Assembly: GCA_017466885.1 (NCBI GenBank)
Contig: JAFTTH010000024.1
Span: 1-64,000, forward strand
Length of the DNA stretch: 64,000 nucleotides
Reading direction: 5' to 3'
Source of the DNA: Oscillospiraceae bacterium
GTDB lineage: Bacteria; Bacillota; Clostridia; Oscillospirales; Ruminococcaceae
Shown here piece after piece: positions 33,811 to 42,556 of the stretch. Below the pieces are notes generated by a model. The model worked only from the letters and a program-made list of their open reading frames with translations, had not been told where the DNA came from and ran no database searches. How positions within the stretch are numbered: position 1 is the first letter of the stretch; each line of letters begins with the position of its first letter. The translations under genes and the position numbers were made by a program.

Positions 33811-33839
33811 ATAATACAATAATATAAGACCTGTGTCAA
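33811..33839 (-). promoter_or_regulatory. Promoter and candidate operator of the GntR-ABC operon
   Basis: On the minus strand TTGACA and TATTAT have a 17-base spacer. TATTGTATTATTGTATTA, two overlapping AATACAAT repeats on the plus strand, lies across the -10 box. Confidence 0.75.
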
Positions 33840-33856
33840 GTGTTTTTTGCAAAAGA

Positions 33857-33885
33857 AAAGCCTCCCCCAAAAAAGGAGGAGGCAG
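33857..33885 (-). terminator. Intrinsic terminator after the FMN reductase gene
   Basis: GCCTCCTCC and GGGGGAGGC (minus strand) form a 9-base stem around a T-rich loop, followed by TTTTCTTTT. Confidence 0.82.
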
Positions 33886-33893
33886 GACAGAAC

Positions 33894-34511
33894 TTATTCG
33901 TAGATCCCATCCGCAAGGGCCTGACCGAAATCCCGCCCCAAGGCTTCGCAGGCTTGGAAGTCCGCCCGGGAAAGAGGGGAGGCATCGGTGGCGGTGCGGG
34001 CATATTCACAGCAGATCCGCCCGAAAAAGGTGGACAGAAGCATCCCTGCCTGGCGGCGCAGGGCATCAGGGCCCTCGGGGTTTTCACTTCCGCAGGTAAT
34101 AATCAAACCGCAGGGGATTCTTTTGGACTGGGTTTGTCCCAGAAGAAACCGACGGCTGTAAAGCTGCTGGAGCCGGTCGGTGAAAGCCTTGGCAGAGGCT
34201 GGGAGGGAGAGAAAATAAACCGGCGTTGCCAGGATCACACCGTCTGCCTCCCCGATTAGGGAAAGAAGCCGGCCCATTTCGTCCGTCCCGTTAAAAGGAC
34301 AGGGATTTCCCCGGTCGCAGCCGCCGCAACCGATGCAGGGGGCGACGTCTGTCTCCGGGAGAAATACCCGGGTGATGTTGTGTCCCGCCAGCGGACGTAG
34401 AAAGGCCTCGGCAAGGGCGGTGGAGGTGCTATCCTTCCGGGGTGAGGCCAGCAGAAGGAGAATGTTTTTCGGCTCAGATAAGGAGCCGGGAGTCACAGTA
34501 ATCGCAGACAA
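33894..34511 (-). CDS. NADPH-dependent FMN reductase / flavodoxin-like protein
   Basis: A 205-residue protein of the FMN_red group. NILLLLASPRKDSTSTALAEAFL is the P-loop-like FMN phosphate site. CIGCGGCDRGNPCPFNGTDEM and LATPVYFLSLPASAKAFTDR are the multimeric flavodoxin marks. The cysteine cluster may bind iron or serve as a redox pair. I place the start at TTG 34511: the strong CCGGAGGTGAT, inside the end of pyrB, has the normal distance to it. The gene is thus coupled to pyrB. Confidence 0.82.
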   Translation of the reverse strand: MSAITVTPGSLSEPKNILLLLASPRKDSTSTALAEAFLRPLAGHNITRVFLPETDVAPCIGCGGCDRGNPCPFNGTDEMGRLLSLIGEADGVILATPVYFLSLPASAKAFTDRLQQLYSRRFLLGQTQSKRIPCGLIITCGSENPEGPDALRRQAGMLLSTFFGRICCEYARTATDASPLSRADFQACEALGRDFGQALADGIYE

Positions 34512-35547
34512 GCATATCACCTCCGGAGGTAAACAGACCGGGCAGATAGCCTTCCTTCTGGGTGATGCACCGGGGATTCTCGCAGTGGTGGGGCAGGGGC
34601 TGCTTGGGTGCAGGCTCAGCCACAGGATACTCGGGCGGGGTGGTCAGCCGGATCAGCAGGGCCATCCGGGCATAGACGCCGTAGCTTGCCTGGCGGAAGT
34701 ACGCGGCGCGGGGATCATCGTCCACCTCGATGGCAATTTCGTCCACCCGGGGCAGAGGATGAAGGATCCGCAGATCGGAACGTGCACTCATCAGCTTTTC
34801 CCGATCCAGCCGGTAAACATCCTTCTCCCGGAGATATTCTTCCTCAGAGGTGAACCGTTCCCGCTGAATCCGGGTCATATAAAGAACATCCAGCATGGGG
34901 ATCGCCTCGCTGAGCGAGTCCACCTCAGTAAAGGGGCATCCCGCCGCAGACATAATATCTTTAATATAAGAGGGAACGCGCAGGTTGGGGGTGGAAATCA
35001 GAACAAAGGAATTTCCCCGGTAACAGCTCAGAGCCTTAATCAGCGAGTGAACGGTCCGTCCGTTGACCAGGTCGCCGCAAATTCCCACCACCAGATCGGT
35101 TAGCCGGCCCTTTTCCACCGAGAGGGTAAGAAGGTCAGTCAGGGTCTGGGAGGGGTGGAGATGGCCGCCGTCTCCGGCGTTAATCACAGGGCAGGAGGCG
35201 TAAAGGGAGGCCGCCCGGGCTGCGCCCTCGTTGGGATGGCGCAGAACGATCATATCGGCATAATTGCTGACGATGGTAATGGTATCCTTCAGGCTTTCGC
35301 CCTTGGAGACGGAGGAGTTTTGGGGATCGTCAAAGCCGATGATCCGTCCGCCCAGCTTCAGCATCGCTGTCTGGAAGGACATCTGAGTCCGGGTGGAGGG
35401 CTCGTAAAAGAGGGTGGCAAGGATCTTGCCGTAGCACTTTTCGCTATAAAGCTCGGGACGCTTGATAATCTCCTGCGCCAGCGCAATAATGCGGTTCCAT
35501 TCCGAGATCGGCAGGTCATTGAGGTCGATCAGATTTCCGTTCAGCAT
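34474..35547 (-). CDS. pyrB: Aspartate carbamoyltransferase with PyrI-like zinc tail
   Basis: A 357-residue protein that joins carbamoyl phosphate and aspartate in pyrimidine synthesis. FYEPSTRTQMSF and RHPNEGAARAASLY are the carbamoyl-phosphate and active-site loops; HPLPRVDEI closes the site. After about residue 305 a tail follows with Cys322, Cys327, Cys348 and Cys351 (CX4C-X20-CX2C). This matches the zinc domain of the E. coli regulatory chain PyrI. The PyrI allosteric nucleotide-binding part is absent. Function of the tail is inferred: catalytic trimer contacts or zinc structure. Confidence 0.93.
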   Translation of the reverse strand: MLNGNLIDLNDLPISEWNRIIALAQEIIKRPELYSEKCYGKILATLFYEPSTRTQMSFQTAMLKLGGRIIGFDDPQNSSVSKGESLKDTITIVSNYADMIVLRHPNEGAARAASLYASCPVINAGDGGHLHPSQTLTDLLTLSVEKGRLTDLVVGICGDLVNGRTVHSLIKALSCYRGNSFVLISTPNLRVPSYIKDIMSAAGCPFTEVDSLSEAIPMLDVLYMTRIQRERFTSEEEYLREKDVYRLDREKLMSARSDLRILHPLPRVDEIAIEVDDDPRAAYFRQASYGVYARMALLIRLTTPPEYPVAEPAPKQPLPHHCENPRCITQKEGYLPGLFTSGGDMLVCDYCDSRLLI

Positions 35548-35580
35548 AATGGTTCTCCCTTCAAATATTCAGACTCCCGA

Positions 35581-36246
35581 TCAAAGGACCGGAGTTAAGA
35601 TCGTTTTCGATTGGTTGAGCATTGCGGTGCGAAGTATCCTTCCGCATTCGGGCTGAATGCCGCAGGCTTCCCCCAAAATGGAACGGTAGAGGATGGGGGA
35701 AAGGGTATCTTCCACGCCGGAAGAAAGCAAAATCTCCAGGATAACACCGTCCGGCTCCACCGAAATTTTTGGGTCGGAGGAAAGGATGGCAATATCAATG
35801 GCTTTGGTGCCCCGCTTGGTTTTCTTTTCTGCAGGAACGGATTTTCGGGCAAGAAACGCTTGGATCTGCTCTGTCAGACCCTCCGGATCGGAAGTGGTAA
35901 AGGTAAAGCGGTATGCCGAATAAAAGATATCAGCAGGGGCAAAGGTGGCTTCTCCGGCGGCAAAGATGGGCAGATCGGGGGAGGAGGCTTCGTTTAAGCG
36001 CCGGGCAAGGTCGGCAGGGTCAGCATTGTCATCAGTGATCCGCAGATCAAAGGACTCGCATACGCTGCCGCACCCCAGCGGAAGCGGCTGGGCAAAGGTC
36101 AGATAAATGTGAGGGTTGAACCCCTCGGTATACCATACCGGGATTCCCGAGCGCTTGATTACGCGGGAAAGAAACCGGGTAGTATCAAGATGGGAGATAT
36201 AAACGGTGCTCCCCTCTTTCCGAAAAAAGAAACGAACTGTCTTCAA
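35581..36246 (-). CDS. DUF2344 / TIGR03936 radical SAM-associated protein
   Basis: A 221-residue protein with VRFFFRKEGSTVYISHLDTTRFLSRVIKRSGIPVWYTEGFNPHIYLTFAQPLPLG, the DUF2344 signature (no catalytic motifs known). It nearly always follows the TIGR03960 radical SAM gene, in some species fused to it. Start: TTG 36246 overlaps the radical SAM stop as TTGA, with GGGAGG nine bases upstream, so I use it instead of an ATG far inside that gene. It likely acts with the radical SAM partner on RNA or protein; unproved. Confidence 0.88.
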   Translation of the reverse strand: MKTVRFFFRKEGSTVYISHLDTTRFLSRVIKRSGIPVWYTEGFNPHIYLTFAQPLPLGCGSVCESFDLRITDDNADPADLARRLNEASSPDLPIFAAGEATFAPADIFYSAYRFTFTTSDPEGLTEQIQAFLARKSVPAEKKTKRGTKAIDIAILSSDPKISVEPDGVILEILLSSGVEDTLSPILYRSILGEACGIQPECGRILRTAMLNQSKTILTPVL

Positions 36247-38072
36247 AAGCAGGGGCCTCCCTTCAGCTTGTTTGCACCGCATCCGGCACAGGATTGCCGG
36301 CAGTTGGGGGTGGTTTTTCCTTCGGCGGCCCGCTGATGCTCCCGGATAAAGAACTCCTTGGAAACGCCGATATCAATGTGATCCCAGGGGAGGATCTCGT
36401 CATAGCTTCTTGCGCGGTGGGCATAAAACGCGGTAGAAACGCCGCACTCAGCAAAGGCATCCTCCCAAAGATCGATCCGAAAATGCTCGTCCCAGGCATC
36501 AAAGCGACAGCCTTTCCGGAAAGCAGCTTCCAAAACAGCTCCCAAACGGCGGTCACCCCGGGCAAACACTGCCTCCAGCATACTGGTGTTGGGATCGTGC
36601 CAGCTCAAATGCACTTTCCGGGATGCAACGGTATCCAAAAGAAGCTGTTGCTTCCGGGCAAGCTCCTCCCGGGTGGCAGAGGGGTCAAACTGGAAGGGGG
36701 TGAAGGGCTTGGGCACAAAGGAAGAAACGCTGCAGGAAACTGAAAGCCCCTTTCCCTTCCTCTTTTCCCGGAAAAATTCCTCCACGACCTTTTTGGCCAA
36801 AGTGTTGATCCCGATAATATCCTCATCCATTTCAAAGGGAAGACCCATCATAAAATAAAGCTTGACCGAGCTATATCCGCCGTCAAAGGCCATACGGCAG
36901 GTGGAGAGGATCTCCTCCTCGGTGATATTTTTGTTAATCACGTCCCGCATGCGCTGGGTTCCGGCCTCGGGGGCAAAGGTCAACCCGCTTTTCCGGACGC
37001 TGGTGATCTGATCCAACAGCTCTTGGGGGAAATTATCAATTCGCAGAGAGGGGAGGGAAAGGTTGATCTTTTCCTCCTTGGTCCAGGGCAGAATCTGCCG
37101 GACGAGGGGATCCAGCCCCGAATAATCTCCTGTGGAAAGGGAGGTCAAGGAAATTTCATCGTACCCGGTGGCTTCGCAGATAGCGTGTGCCGAGGCGGCA
37201 AGCGTTCCAGCGGTTTTTTCCCGGAGGGGACGGTAAAGGAAGCCTGCCTGACAGAACCGACAGCCCCGGATGCATCCCCGCATCACCTCCAGCATTGCCC
37301 GGTCATGAACCGTTTCAATATAGGGAACAATAAACTGCTCGGGATAATAAACCTTATCAAAATCCTTGATGATCCGTTTTTTGATCCTGGCAGGAGCGCC
37401 GTCCCGGGGAAGGAAGGAGGAAATGGTGCCATCCTCACCGTAGGTAACATCATACAGGGAGGGAACGTAAAGCCCCTCAATCCGGGCGGCGGCACGAAGA
37501 AACTCCGCCCGGCTCAGACCCTTCTTTTTGGCATCCGCATAAAGACGGATCAGCTCGGGGTTGACCTCCTCCCCCTCACCGATGATGAAAATATCAATAA
37601 AATCTGCCAGGGGCTCGGGATTGCAGGTGCAGGGCCCGCCGGCGACGACGATGGGTGCCAGCCCCTTGCGGTCGGCCGCCTTTAGCGGAATCCCTCCCAA
37701 ACGGAGCATATTGAGAAGGTTGGTGTAGCAAAGCTCATATTGGAGAGTAAAGCCGATAAAGTCAAACTCCCCAATGGGGTCCCGGCTTTCCAGAGCAAAG
37801 AGGGGAATCTCTTCCCGCTCCATCTCTGCCTGCATATCGGGAGCAGGAGCAAAGACCCGTTCGCACCATACCCCCTCCATCTCATTGGTCAGATGGTAAA
37901 GAATCTTCATTCCCAGATGGGACATCCCAATCTCATATGTATCGGGGAAGCAGAAGGCAAACCGCACGTCCACCTCGGCCTTATCTTTTACAATGCTGCC
38001 AAATTCACCGCCGGTATACCGTGCCGGCTTCTGAACTCGCTGGAGCACCCGCTCGATTTTCTCTTTTAACAT
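36243..38072 (-). CDS. TIGR03960-family B12-binding radical SAM protein
   Basis: A 609-residue enzyme. The N-terminal half resembles a B12-binding domain without the full cobalamin motif (FAFCFPDTYEIGMSHLGMKIL). The radical SAM core has CIRGCRFC for the [4Fe-4S] cluster. The C-terminal CRQSCAGCGANKL segment may bind a second cluster. Substrate unknown. It forms a conserved pair with DUF2344. Reading is from ATG 38072, 24 bases after the HAD stop. Confidence 0.9.
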   Translation of the reverse strand: MLKEKIERVLQRVQKPARYTGGEFGSIVKDKAEVDVRFAFCFPDTYEIGMSHLGMKILYHLTNEMEGVWCERVFAPAPDMQAEMEREEIPLFALESRDPIGEFDFIGFTLQYELCYTNLLNMLRLGGIPLKAADRKGLAPIVVAGGPCTCNPEPLADFIDIFIIGEGEEVNPELIRLYADAKKKGLSRAEFLRAAARIEGLYVPSLYDVTYGEDGTISSFLPRDGAPARIKKRIIKDFDKVYYPEQFIVPYIETVHDRAMLEVMRGCIRGCRFCQAGFLYRPLREKTAGTLAASAHAICEATGYDEISLTSLSTGDYSGLDPLVRQILPWTKEEKINLSLPSLRIDNFPQELLDQITSVRKSGLTFAPEAGTQRMRDVINKNITEEEILSTCRMAFDGGYSSVKLYFMMGLPFEMDEDIIGINTLAKKVVEEFFREKRKGKGLSVSCSVSSFVPKPFTPFQFDPSATREELARKQQLLLDTVASRKVHLSWHDPNTSMLEAVFARGDRRLGAVLEAAFRKGCRFDAWDEHFRIDLWEDAFAECGVSTAFYAHRARSYDEILPWDHIDIGVSKEFFIREHQRAAEGKTTPNCRQSCAGCGANKLKGGPCF

Positions 38073-38096
38073 TCTCTGTGAATCCTTTCGGGATGA

Positions 38097-38915
38097 TTAA
38101 CGGCAAATCAAATCAATAACGTCCGCCACGGCGCCCTCCGAGCAATGGCAAACAACCTTCTCGGCAAGAGCCTGAATATCCTCCGGAGCGTTGGAGGGGG
38201 TAAAGCTGTGTCCCGCCAGGGCAAGCAGCTCGGCATCGTTATAATAATCACCCACCGCAAAGGTGTGATCCAAAGGAATATCCAGCAGAGCTGCCAGCTT
38301 CCGCAGAGACAGTCCCTTGTTAATGTTAATGGGAATGATCTCCTGCATCCGACGCTCGGTGCGGAGGAAGTCAATGTTGGGGAAACGGTAGGCATGCCGC
38401 TGGGTGTAAAGAATAATTTCCCAAATGATGTCCGAATCATCCACAAAGCAATACCGGAAGATCTTTTCAGGAAGCTCCTCCAGGGTAATGGGGCGGCGGG
38501 AAAGTCCCTCAAAGTCAAACCGGTTTTCGGCCATTTCGCAGGGGCGGAGAACGAAGATCTCCTCATTTGTGTAAGCATAAACGCCGGTATGAGGGAAAAG
38601 GTCCATCAACTCCGCCAGAATGGTTCGGCCGGAGGAATGGATGAAAACCTCATCCAGCGCCTTCCGGGCAGAAAGATCGTAGATGCTGCTGCCGCCCGAG
38701 AGGATGACCGGGGCAGTAATATAGGGACGGAGGCCATACCGCTCCAGAACAAGATCCAACTCCACCAAGGAGCGGCCCGTTGCAAGGGAAAAGAGACCGC
38801 CGCCCTCCACAAACCGGGCAATTGCCTCCCGGTTGCGCTCGGGAAAGGTGAATTCTGGGGTAATCAGGGTACCGTCAATATCTGTGATCAGCAGTTTTCC
38901 GGCATAAGGTTTCAT
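38097..38915 (-). CDS. Cof-type HAD-superfamily phosphatase
   Basis: A 272-residue HAD IIB protein. LLITDIDGTLI carries the nucleophile Asp; SLATGRS, a conserved Lys in the NKGLSLRKLAALLDI stretch and AVGDYYNDAELL complete the four motifs. A cap of about 100 residues sits between motifs II and III, as is typical for sugar-phosphate or FMN phosphatases. The substrate is not evident. ATG 38915 follows GGAG by eight bases and overlaps the rluD stop in ATGA. Confidence 0.9.
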   Translation of the reverse strand: MKPYAGKLLITDIDGTLITPEFTFPERNREAIARFVEGGGLFSLATGRSLVELDLVLERYGLRPYITAPVILSGGSSIYDLSARKALDEVFIHSSGRTILAELMDLFPHTGVYAYTNEEIFVLRPCEMAENRFDFEGLSRRPITLEELPEKIFRYCFVDDSDIIWEIILYTQRHAYRFPNIDFLRTERRMQEIIPININKGLSLRKLAALLDIPLDHTFAVGDYYNDAELLALAGHSFTPSNAPEDIQALAEKVVCHCSEGAVADVIDLICR

Positions 38916-39883
38916 AATGATTGCTCCTTTTTCAATGTGGATAAAAACGATGTAAAATATTCGGGCAGAGGGGAGGTAAACTCCATATATTCTCCGGTGA
39001 TGGGATGAACAAAGCCCAACTCCCTGGCGTGAAGACATTGTCCCGCCAACCGGGCAATCACTTTTTTAGGTCCGTAAACCGGGTCACCCGCAACCGGATG
39101 CCCGATATGCGCCATATGCACGCGGATTTGATGGGTTCGTCCCGTCTCCAGCTTCATTTTGGCGTGGCAAAAATCCTGATACTGAAGGATGGGAGAGTAG
39201 TGGGTGACTGCATCCCGCCCTCCGGCAACAATAGCCATCCGTTTTCGGTCAGTCGGGTGCCTTGCAATGGGCGCGTGAACGGTGCCGGGCTCTTTGAGCT
39301 TGCCGTAAACCACGGCCTCATAGCACCGGTGAAAATCGTGCCGGGCCATGGCCTCGGATAAAATTCCGTGAGCGCGGTCGGTTTTGGCGCATACAAGCAG
39401 CCCGCTGGTATCCTTATCGATCCGGTGGACGATCCCCGGACGAAGCTCACCGTTGATCCCTGAAAGCCGCCCCTGGCAGGCATAAAGGAGAGCGTTGACC
39501 AGGGTTCCGTCCGGGTTTCCGGGCGCAGGATGGACCACCATCCCCTTGGGTTTATCCACCACCAGCAGATGCTCGTCCTCATAAAGAATATGGATGGGGA
39601 TATTCTGCGGTTCCAGCCGGTATTCCTTGGGAGCAGGAATGGTCAGCGTCAGCTGTTCGCCTCCCCGAAGCTTATAGTTTTTTGGGAGAACCTTTCCGCC
39701 GGAGGAAGCGTTTCCCTCCTCCAAAATACGGGCGGCGGCGCTTCGGGTCAAAGGAGGAGCATCCTGCTCGGCAAAAAGCTCGGCGGCATCCTCCCCCGAG
39801 AGCCATTTATCCAGTCGAAGACCGGCAGCCGAATCGGCCGGGGAGAGGGTCAGGGTCAGTGCGGAATATTCCGGCATCGGCAT
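38912..39883 (-). CDS. rluD: Ribosomal large-subunit pseudouridine synthase, RluD family
   Basis: A 323-residue enzyme with an N-terminal S4 domain (LRLDKWLSGEDAAELF) and the catalytic HRIDKDTSGLLVCAKT, whose Asp attacks uridine. DGTLVNALLYAC and QIRVHMAHIGHPVAGDPVYG also fit. It makes pseudouridines in 23S rRNA. The start at ATG 39883 is used because a terminator occupies 39920-39968, which makes the longer TTG reading improbable. Confidence 0.9.
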   Translation of the reverse strand: MPMPEYSALTLTLSPADSAAGLRLDKWLSGEDAAELFAEQDAPPLTRSAAARILEEGNASSGGKVLPKNYKLRGGEQLTLTIPAPKEYRLEPQNIPIHILYEDEHLLVVDKPKGMVVHPAPGNPDGTLVNALLYACQGRLSGINGELRPGIVHRIDKDTSGLLVCAKTDRAHGILSEAMARHDFHRCYEAVVYGKLKEPGTVHAPIARHPTDRKRMAIVAGGRDAVTHYSPILQYQDFCHAKMKLETGRTHQIRVHMAHIGHPVAGDPVYGPKKVIARLAGQCLHARELGFVHPITGEYMEFTSPLPEYFTSFLSTLKKEQSL

Positions 39884-39919
39884 CGCCGCCTTTCGTTCAG
39901 ATTGAGAGCTTCCGGCAGA

Positions 39920-39968
39920 AAAAAGGGGAAAACGCCGCAAGGTGATTGCGGAGGCGTTTTCCCTTTGG
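39920..39968 (-). terminator. Intrinsic terminator after lspA
   Basis: AAAGGGAAAACGCC and GGCGTTTTCCCCTTT (minus strand) form a long stem with an inner CGCAA/TTGCG pair, followed by TTTTT. It ends the division-gene operon and overlaps the region before rluD. Confidence 0.78.
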
Positions 39969-39980
39969 GGATGGAATCAT

Positions 39981-40508
39981 TCACTCCTCCCCGCCCGATA
40001 AATCGGGGGGAGGGGCTTCAGTCTCCGCCTGAGCGGCTTTTTTGGTGGCACGGTCCCGAAGCTCGGTGCGAATCACGTGCAATAGCAACAGTGCCGTGCC
40101 GATCACAACACAGCAGTCTGCCAAATTGAAAATAGCAAAGTTAATGATCCGGACATCCACATAGTCCACAACGAAACCGCGGAAAATCCGGTCAATTAAA
40201 TTGCCGATCCCTCCCGCAACAATCAAAGTCAGGGAGGTGGCCAACAACGGAGCCTTTACCCGTCCACTGCAAAGGTAGATAAGAAGCCCCAAAAGCACCA
40301 CTGACGTTACACCGATCAGAAGCCACTTTTGCCCCTGCATCGAGCCGAAGGCGGCGCCGAGATTTTGCAAATAGGTAATATGGAGAACACCGTTCCAGAG
40401 GGGAATGGTGTCTCCTACCTGCATTTGGGTATCAACAATGTATTTGATCCATTGGTCAGCACCGATCAGCACCAGCGCCGACACAAGACAAATGATAATG
40501 GCGAACAT
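39981..40508 (-). CDS. lspA: Signal peptidase II (lipoprotein signal peptidase)
   Basis: A 175-residue membrane peptidase with four helices. GADQWIKYIVD starts it; GIGNLIDRI...VVDYVD and FNLADCCV carry the two catalytic Asp residues. It removes signal peptides of diacylglyceryl prolipoproteins, such as the lipoproteins encoded elsewhere in this window. It is the last gene of the long minus-strand run. Confidence 0.96.
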   Translation of the reverse strand: MFAIIICLVSALVLIGADQWIKYIVDTQMQVGDTIPLWNGVLHITYLQNLGAAFGSMQGQKWLLIGVTSVVLLGLLIYLCSGRVKAPLLATSLTLIVAGGIGNLIDRIFRGFVVDYVDVRIINFAIFNLADCCVVIGTALLLLHVIRTELRDRATKKAAQAETEAPPPDLSGGEE

Positions 40509-40540
40509 GAATATCCTCCGAGGATTTCCTTCCGAAACGA

Positions 40541-41293
40541 TCAGCCGTCATCCCGGAGGTTATAGTTCTCTCCGAACTTCAGATCCCGGTAGCGAAGGCT
40601 GCGAAATGCCTCCTGAGCGGGCTTGACCGGCTCTTCTGCAATCTCTTCTTCCTCCGGCTGAGGGGCGGGAGCTTCTTCGACGATCTCCTCTTCCGGCTCC
40701 TGGACGGCAGGCTCATCAGCAACCGCTTCTTCCTCTGCGGGAGCGGCGACAACCTCTTCCTCCTCGGTAAAGGCCGGCTTGAAGGTGATGTTTTCCTTTT
40801 CGGCATTCTCCATCTCCTGCGGCAGACGGTTAATCAGCTCAATATGGGCCGAGTAGAGGGAAATCAGCTGGTTTTTGAAGGAGGAAACCTCTCTCTTGAT
40901 CCGGGCAAGGCGGGCTTCCTGCTGCTTAATGCTTTCTTCCGCGTTAGAGATCATTGTCTCTGATTTGATGGTGGCATCCCGGAGCATAAACTCCGACTTC
41001 TGGGTGGCTTCTTTGATCATGGTCTCCGCATTGGCGCGAGCCTCTTTGACAACGCTGTCTCCCAGCCGCTGGGCGCCGAGAAGGGCATTGCGGAGGTTAT
41101 CCTCATCTTTGCGGTACTCCTCGATTTTTTCCGCCAGAATCTCCAGCTTCCGCTGCAGAGTGGCATTTTCACTCTCCATTGCGTCAATGGAAGCGGCAAC
41201 CTGGAGAAGGAAGGCGTCAACCTCGTCAGCGCGGTAGCCGGCGCGGCCGCTCTTTTCAAACCGCTTATTTTTAATGTTTGCGGATGTCAGCAT
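40541..41293 (-). CDS. divIVA: DivIVA-domain cell division protein
   Basis: A 250-residue protein. MLTSANIKNKRFEKSGRAGYRADEVDAFLLQ is the membrane-curvature-sensing DivIVA N-terminus. A long coiled coil (about 35-150) follows. The C-terminal third is very acidic with alternating E/P/A, unlike B. subtilis DivIVA. It marks division sites and cell poles. It lies between ylmH and lspA, matching the usual Firmicutes dcw-distal order. Confidence 0.92.
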   Translation of the reverse strand: MLTSANIKNKRFEKSGRAGYRADEVDAFLLQVAASIDAMESENATLQRKLEILAEKIEEYRKDEDNLRNALLGAQRLGDSVVKEARANAETMIKEATQKSEFMLRDATIKSETMISNAEESIKQQEARLARIKREVSSFKNQLISLYSAHIELINRLPQEMENAEKENITFKPAFTEEEEVVAAPAEEEAVADEPAVQEPEEEIVEEAPAPQPEEEEIAEEPVKPAQEAFRSLRYRDLKFGENYNLRDDG

Positions 41294-41315
41294 AATAAAA
41301 ACACCTCATTATATA

Positions 41316-42077
41316 TTATATATATTTTTTAATACGAATGGATAAACGCCCCTTTTTTGTTTGGGGGCCGAGGATATCGAGGATAAACTTGCCGCATCCG
41401 CGGACGGAAATCTTATCACCGGCCTTAAGCCGGACATCACAATCACAGACCACCACCGAGTTGACCGAAACCAACCCGCCTTCAATCAGAGAAACGGCTC
41501 CCGAGCGGCTCTTTGAGCAGAGAAACGCCACGGCGCAATCCAACCGTTCACTGGCAATGACCCCGCTTCTCTCCTCAAATTTCGGCTCCAGCAAGGAGAG
41601 CTTGGGAGTGCCGACCTCCGCGTGAACACCCTCTCTGCCAATCTGATCCAGCTCCCGGCAAATCTGCTCTGCCAGGTGAGAGAGAACGAAAACAGACCCT
41701 TCACCCTCGGCGATCAGAATATCCCCAACGCTTTCCCGGGTGATTTTCCGGCTCATCAGCGCGCCGAGGATATCCCGGTGGGAAAGGGTGGCGGACTTGC
41801 GCCAGGAAAGGTTAATGGCAGAAATGGGAAATTCCTCGGGAGCAGGCTCCATCCAATCGGGGAAAAAGCCCAGAACCCGCCGCTCGGCATCCTCATAGCC
41901 GCCGAAAAGCTGGGCGCCGGGCATCCGGGAAAGCATCGGCAGAAGAAGACTCAGCTGATGCTCGTCCAGAAACGCGGTGAACTTGGGAATGCCCCGGTCA
42001 GAGCAGATCCGTTCCGCGTCAGCGATCCGGGAGAGAAAAAGCTTGTCCTCCCGGGAAAGGGATGGGTCCTGGTGCAT
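41316..42077 (-). CDS. ylmH: YlmH family S4-domain RNA-binding protein
   Basis: A 253-residue protein. The N-terminal YlmH-type domain contains FTAFLDEHQLSLLLPML and GYEDAERRVLGFFP. The C-terminal S4 domain contains SERLDCAVAFLCSKSRSGAVSLIEGGLVSVN. Homologues act in ribosome rescue and division. Its ATG shares one base with the sepF stop (TGATG), giving tight coupling. Confidence 0.93.
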   Translation of the reverse strand: MHQDPSLSREDKLFLSRIADAERICSDRGIPKFTAFLDEHQLSLLLPMLSRMPGAQLFGGYEDAERRVLGFFPDWMEPAPEEFPISAINLSWRKSATLSHRDILGALMSRKITRESVGDILIAEGEGSVFVLSHLAEQICRELDQIGREGVHAEVGTPKLSLLEPKFEERSGVIASERLDCAVAFLCSKSRSGAVSLIEGGLVSVNSVVVCDCDVRLKAGDKISVRGCGKFILDILGPQTKKGRLSIRIKKYI

Positions 42078-42532
42078 CAGAAGTAGACACCGCTGCTTTC
42101 CAGCTCGTCCAGAAGGTCGCCCTGGAGATCAACGTTATAAGGAGTGATGATAAAGGTCGAGGCGGCAACCCGCTTGATCTGACCGTTGTTGGCATAAGCC
42201 ACACCGCTGAGGAAGTCCACCAGCCGGCGGGAAACATCCTTATTGGTGGATTCCAGATTGAGAACCACCGTTCTCTTGGAGTTGAGATGGTCGGCGATCG
42301 AGCTTGCGTCCTCAAACCGCTCCGGCTTGACAAGAATGACCTGAAGCTGGGTGGTGGCGTGAATATTCACAACGCGGTTTTTCCGTCCGCCGGTATCCTC
42401 TGCGTAGCTGGCTTCTTCGTCAAAGGCCTTTTTGCGGAAGGGGAGCTCCTCCTGATCGTAACCGTTTTCGTTTTCCACGGGATCGGTTTCTTCAGCGCCG
42501 AGAACCTCTCTGATCTTGTTCATAAATCCCAT
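42077..42532 (-). CDS. sepF: Cell division protein SepF
   Basis: A 151-residue protein. An N-terminal amphipathic helix (MGFMNKIREVLG) binds membrane, an acidic linker follows, and the conserved beta domain has VILVKPERFEDASSIADHLN and VVLNLESTNKDVSRRLVDFLSGVAYANNG. SepF anchors FtsZ to the membrane. It is followed by ylmH and preceded by yggS. Confidence 0.95.
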   Translation of the reverse strand: MGFMNKIREVLGAEETDPVENENGYDQEELPFRKKAFDEEASYAEDTGGRKNRVVNIHATTQLQVILVKPERFEDASSIADHLNSKRTVVLNLESTNKDVSRRLVDFLSGVAYANNGQIKRVAASTFIITPYNVDLQGDLLDELESSGVYF

Positions 42533-42556
42533 CGTGCAGTACCTCCATTTATTTTA

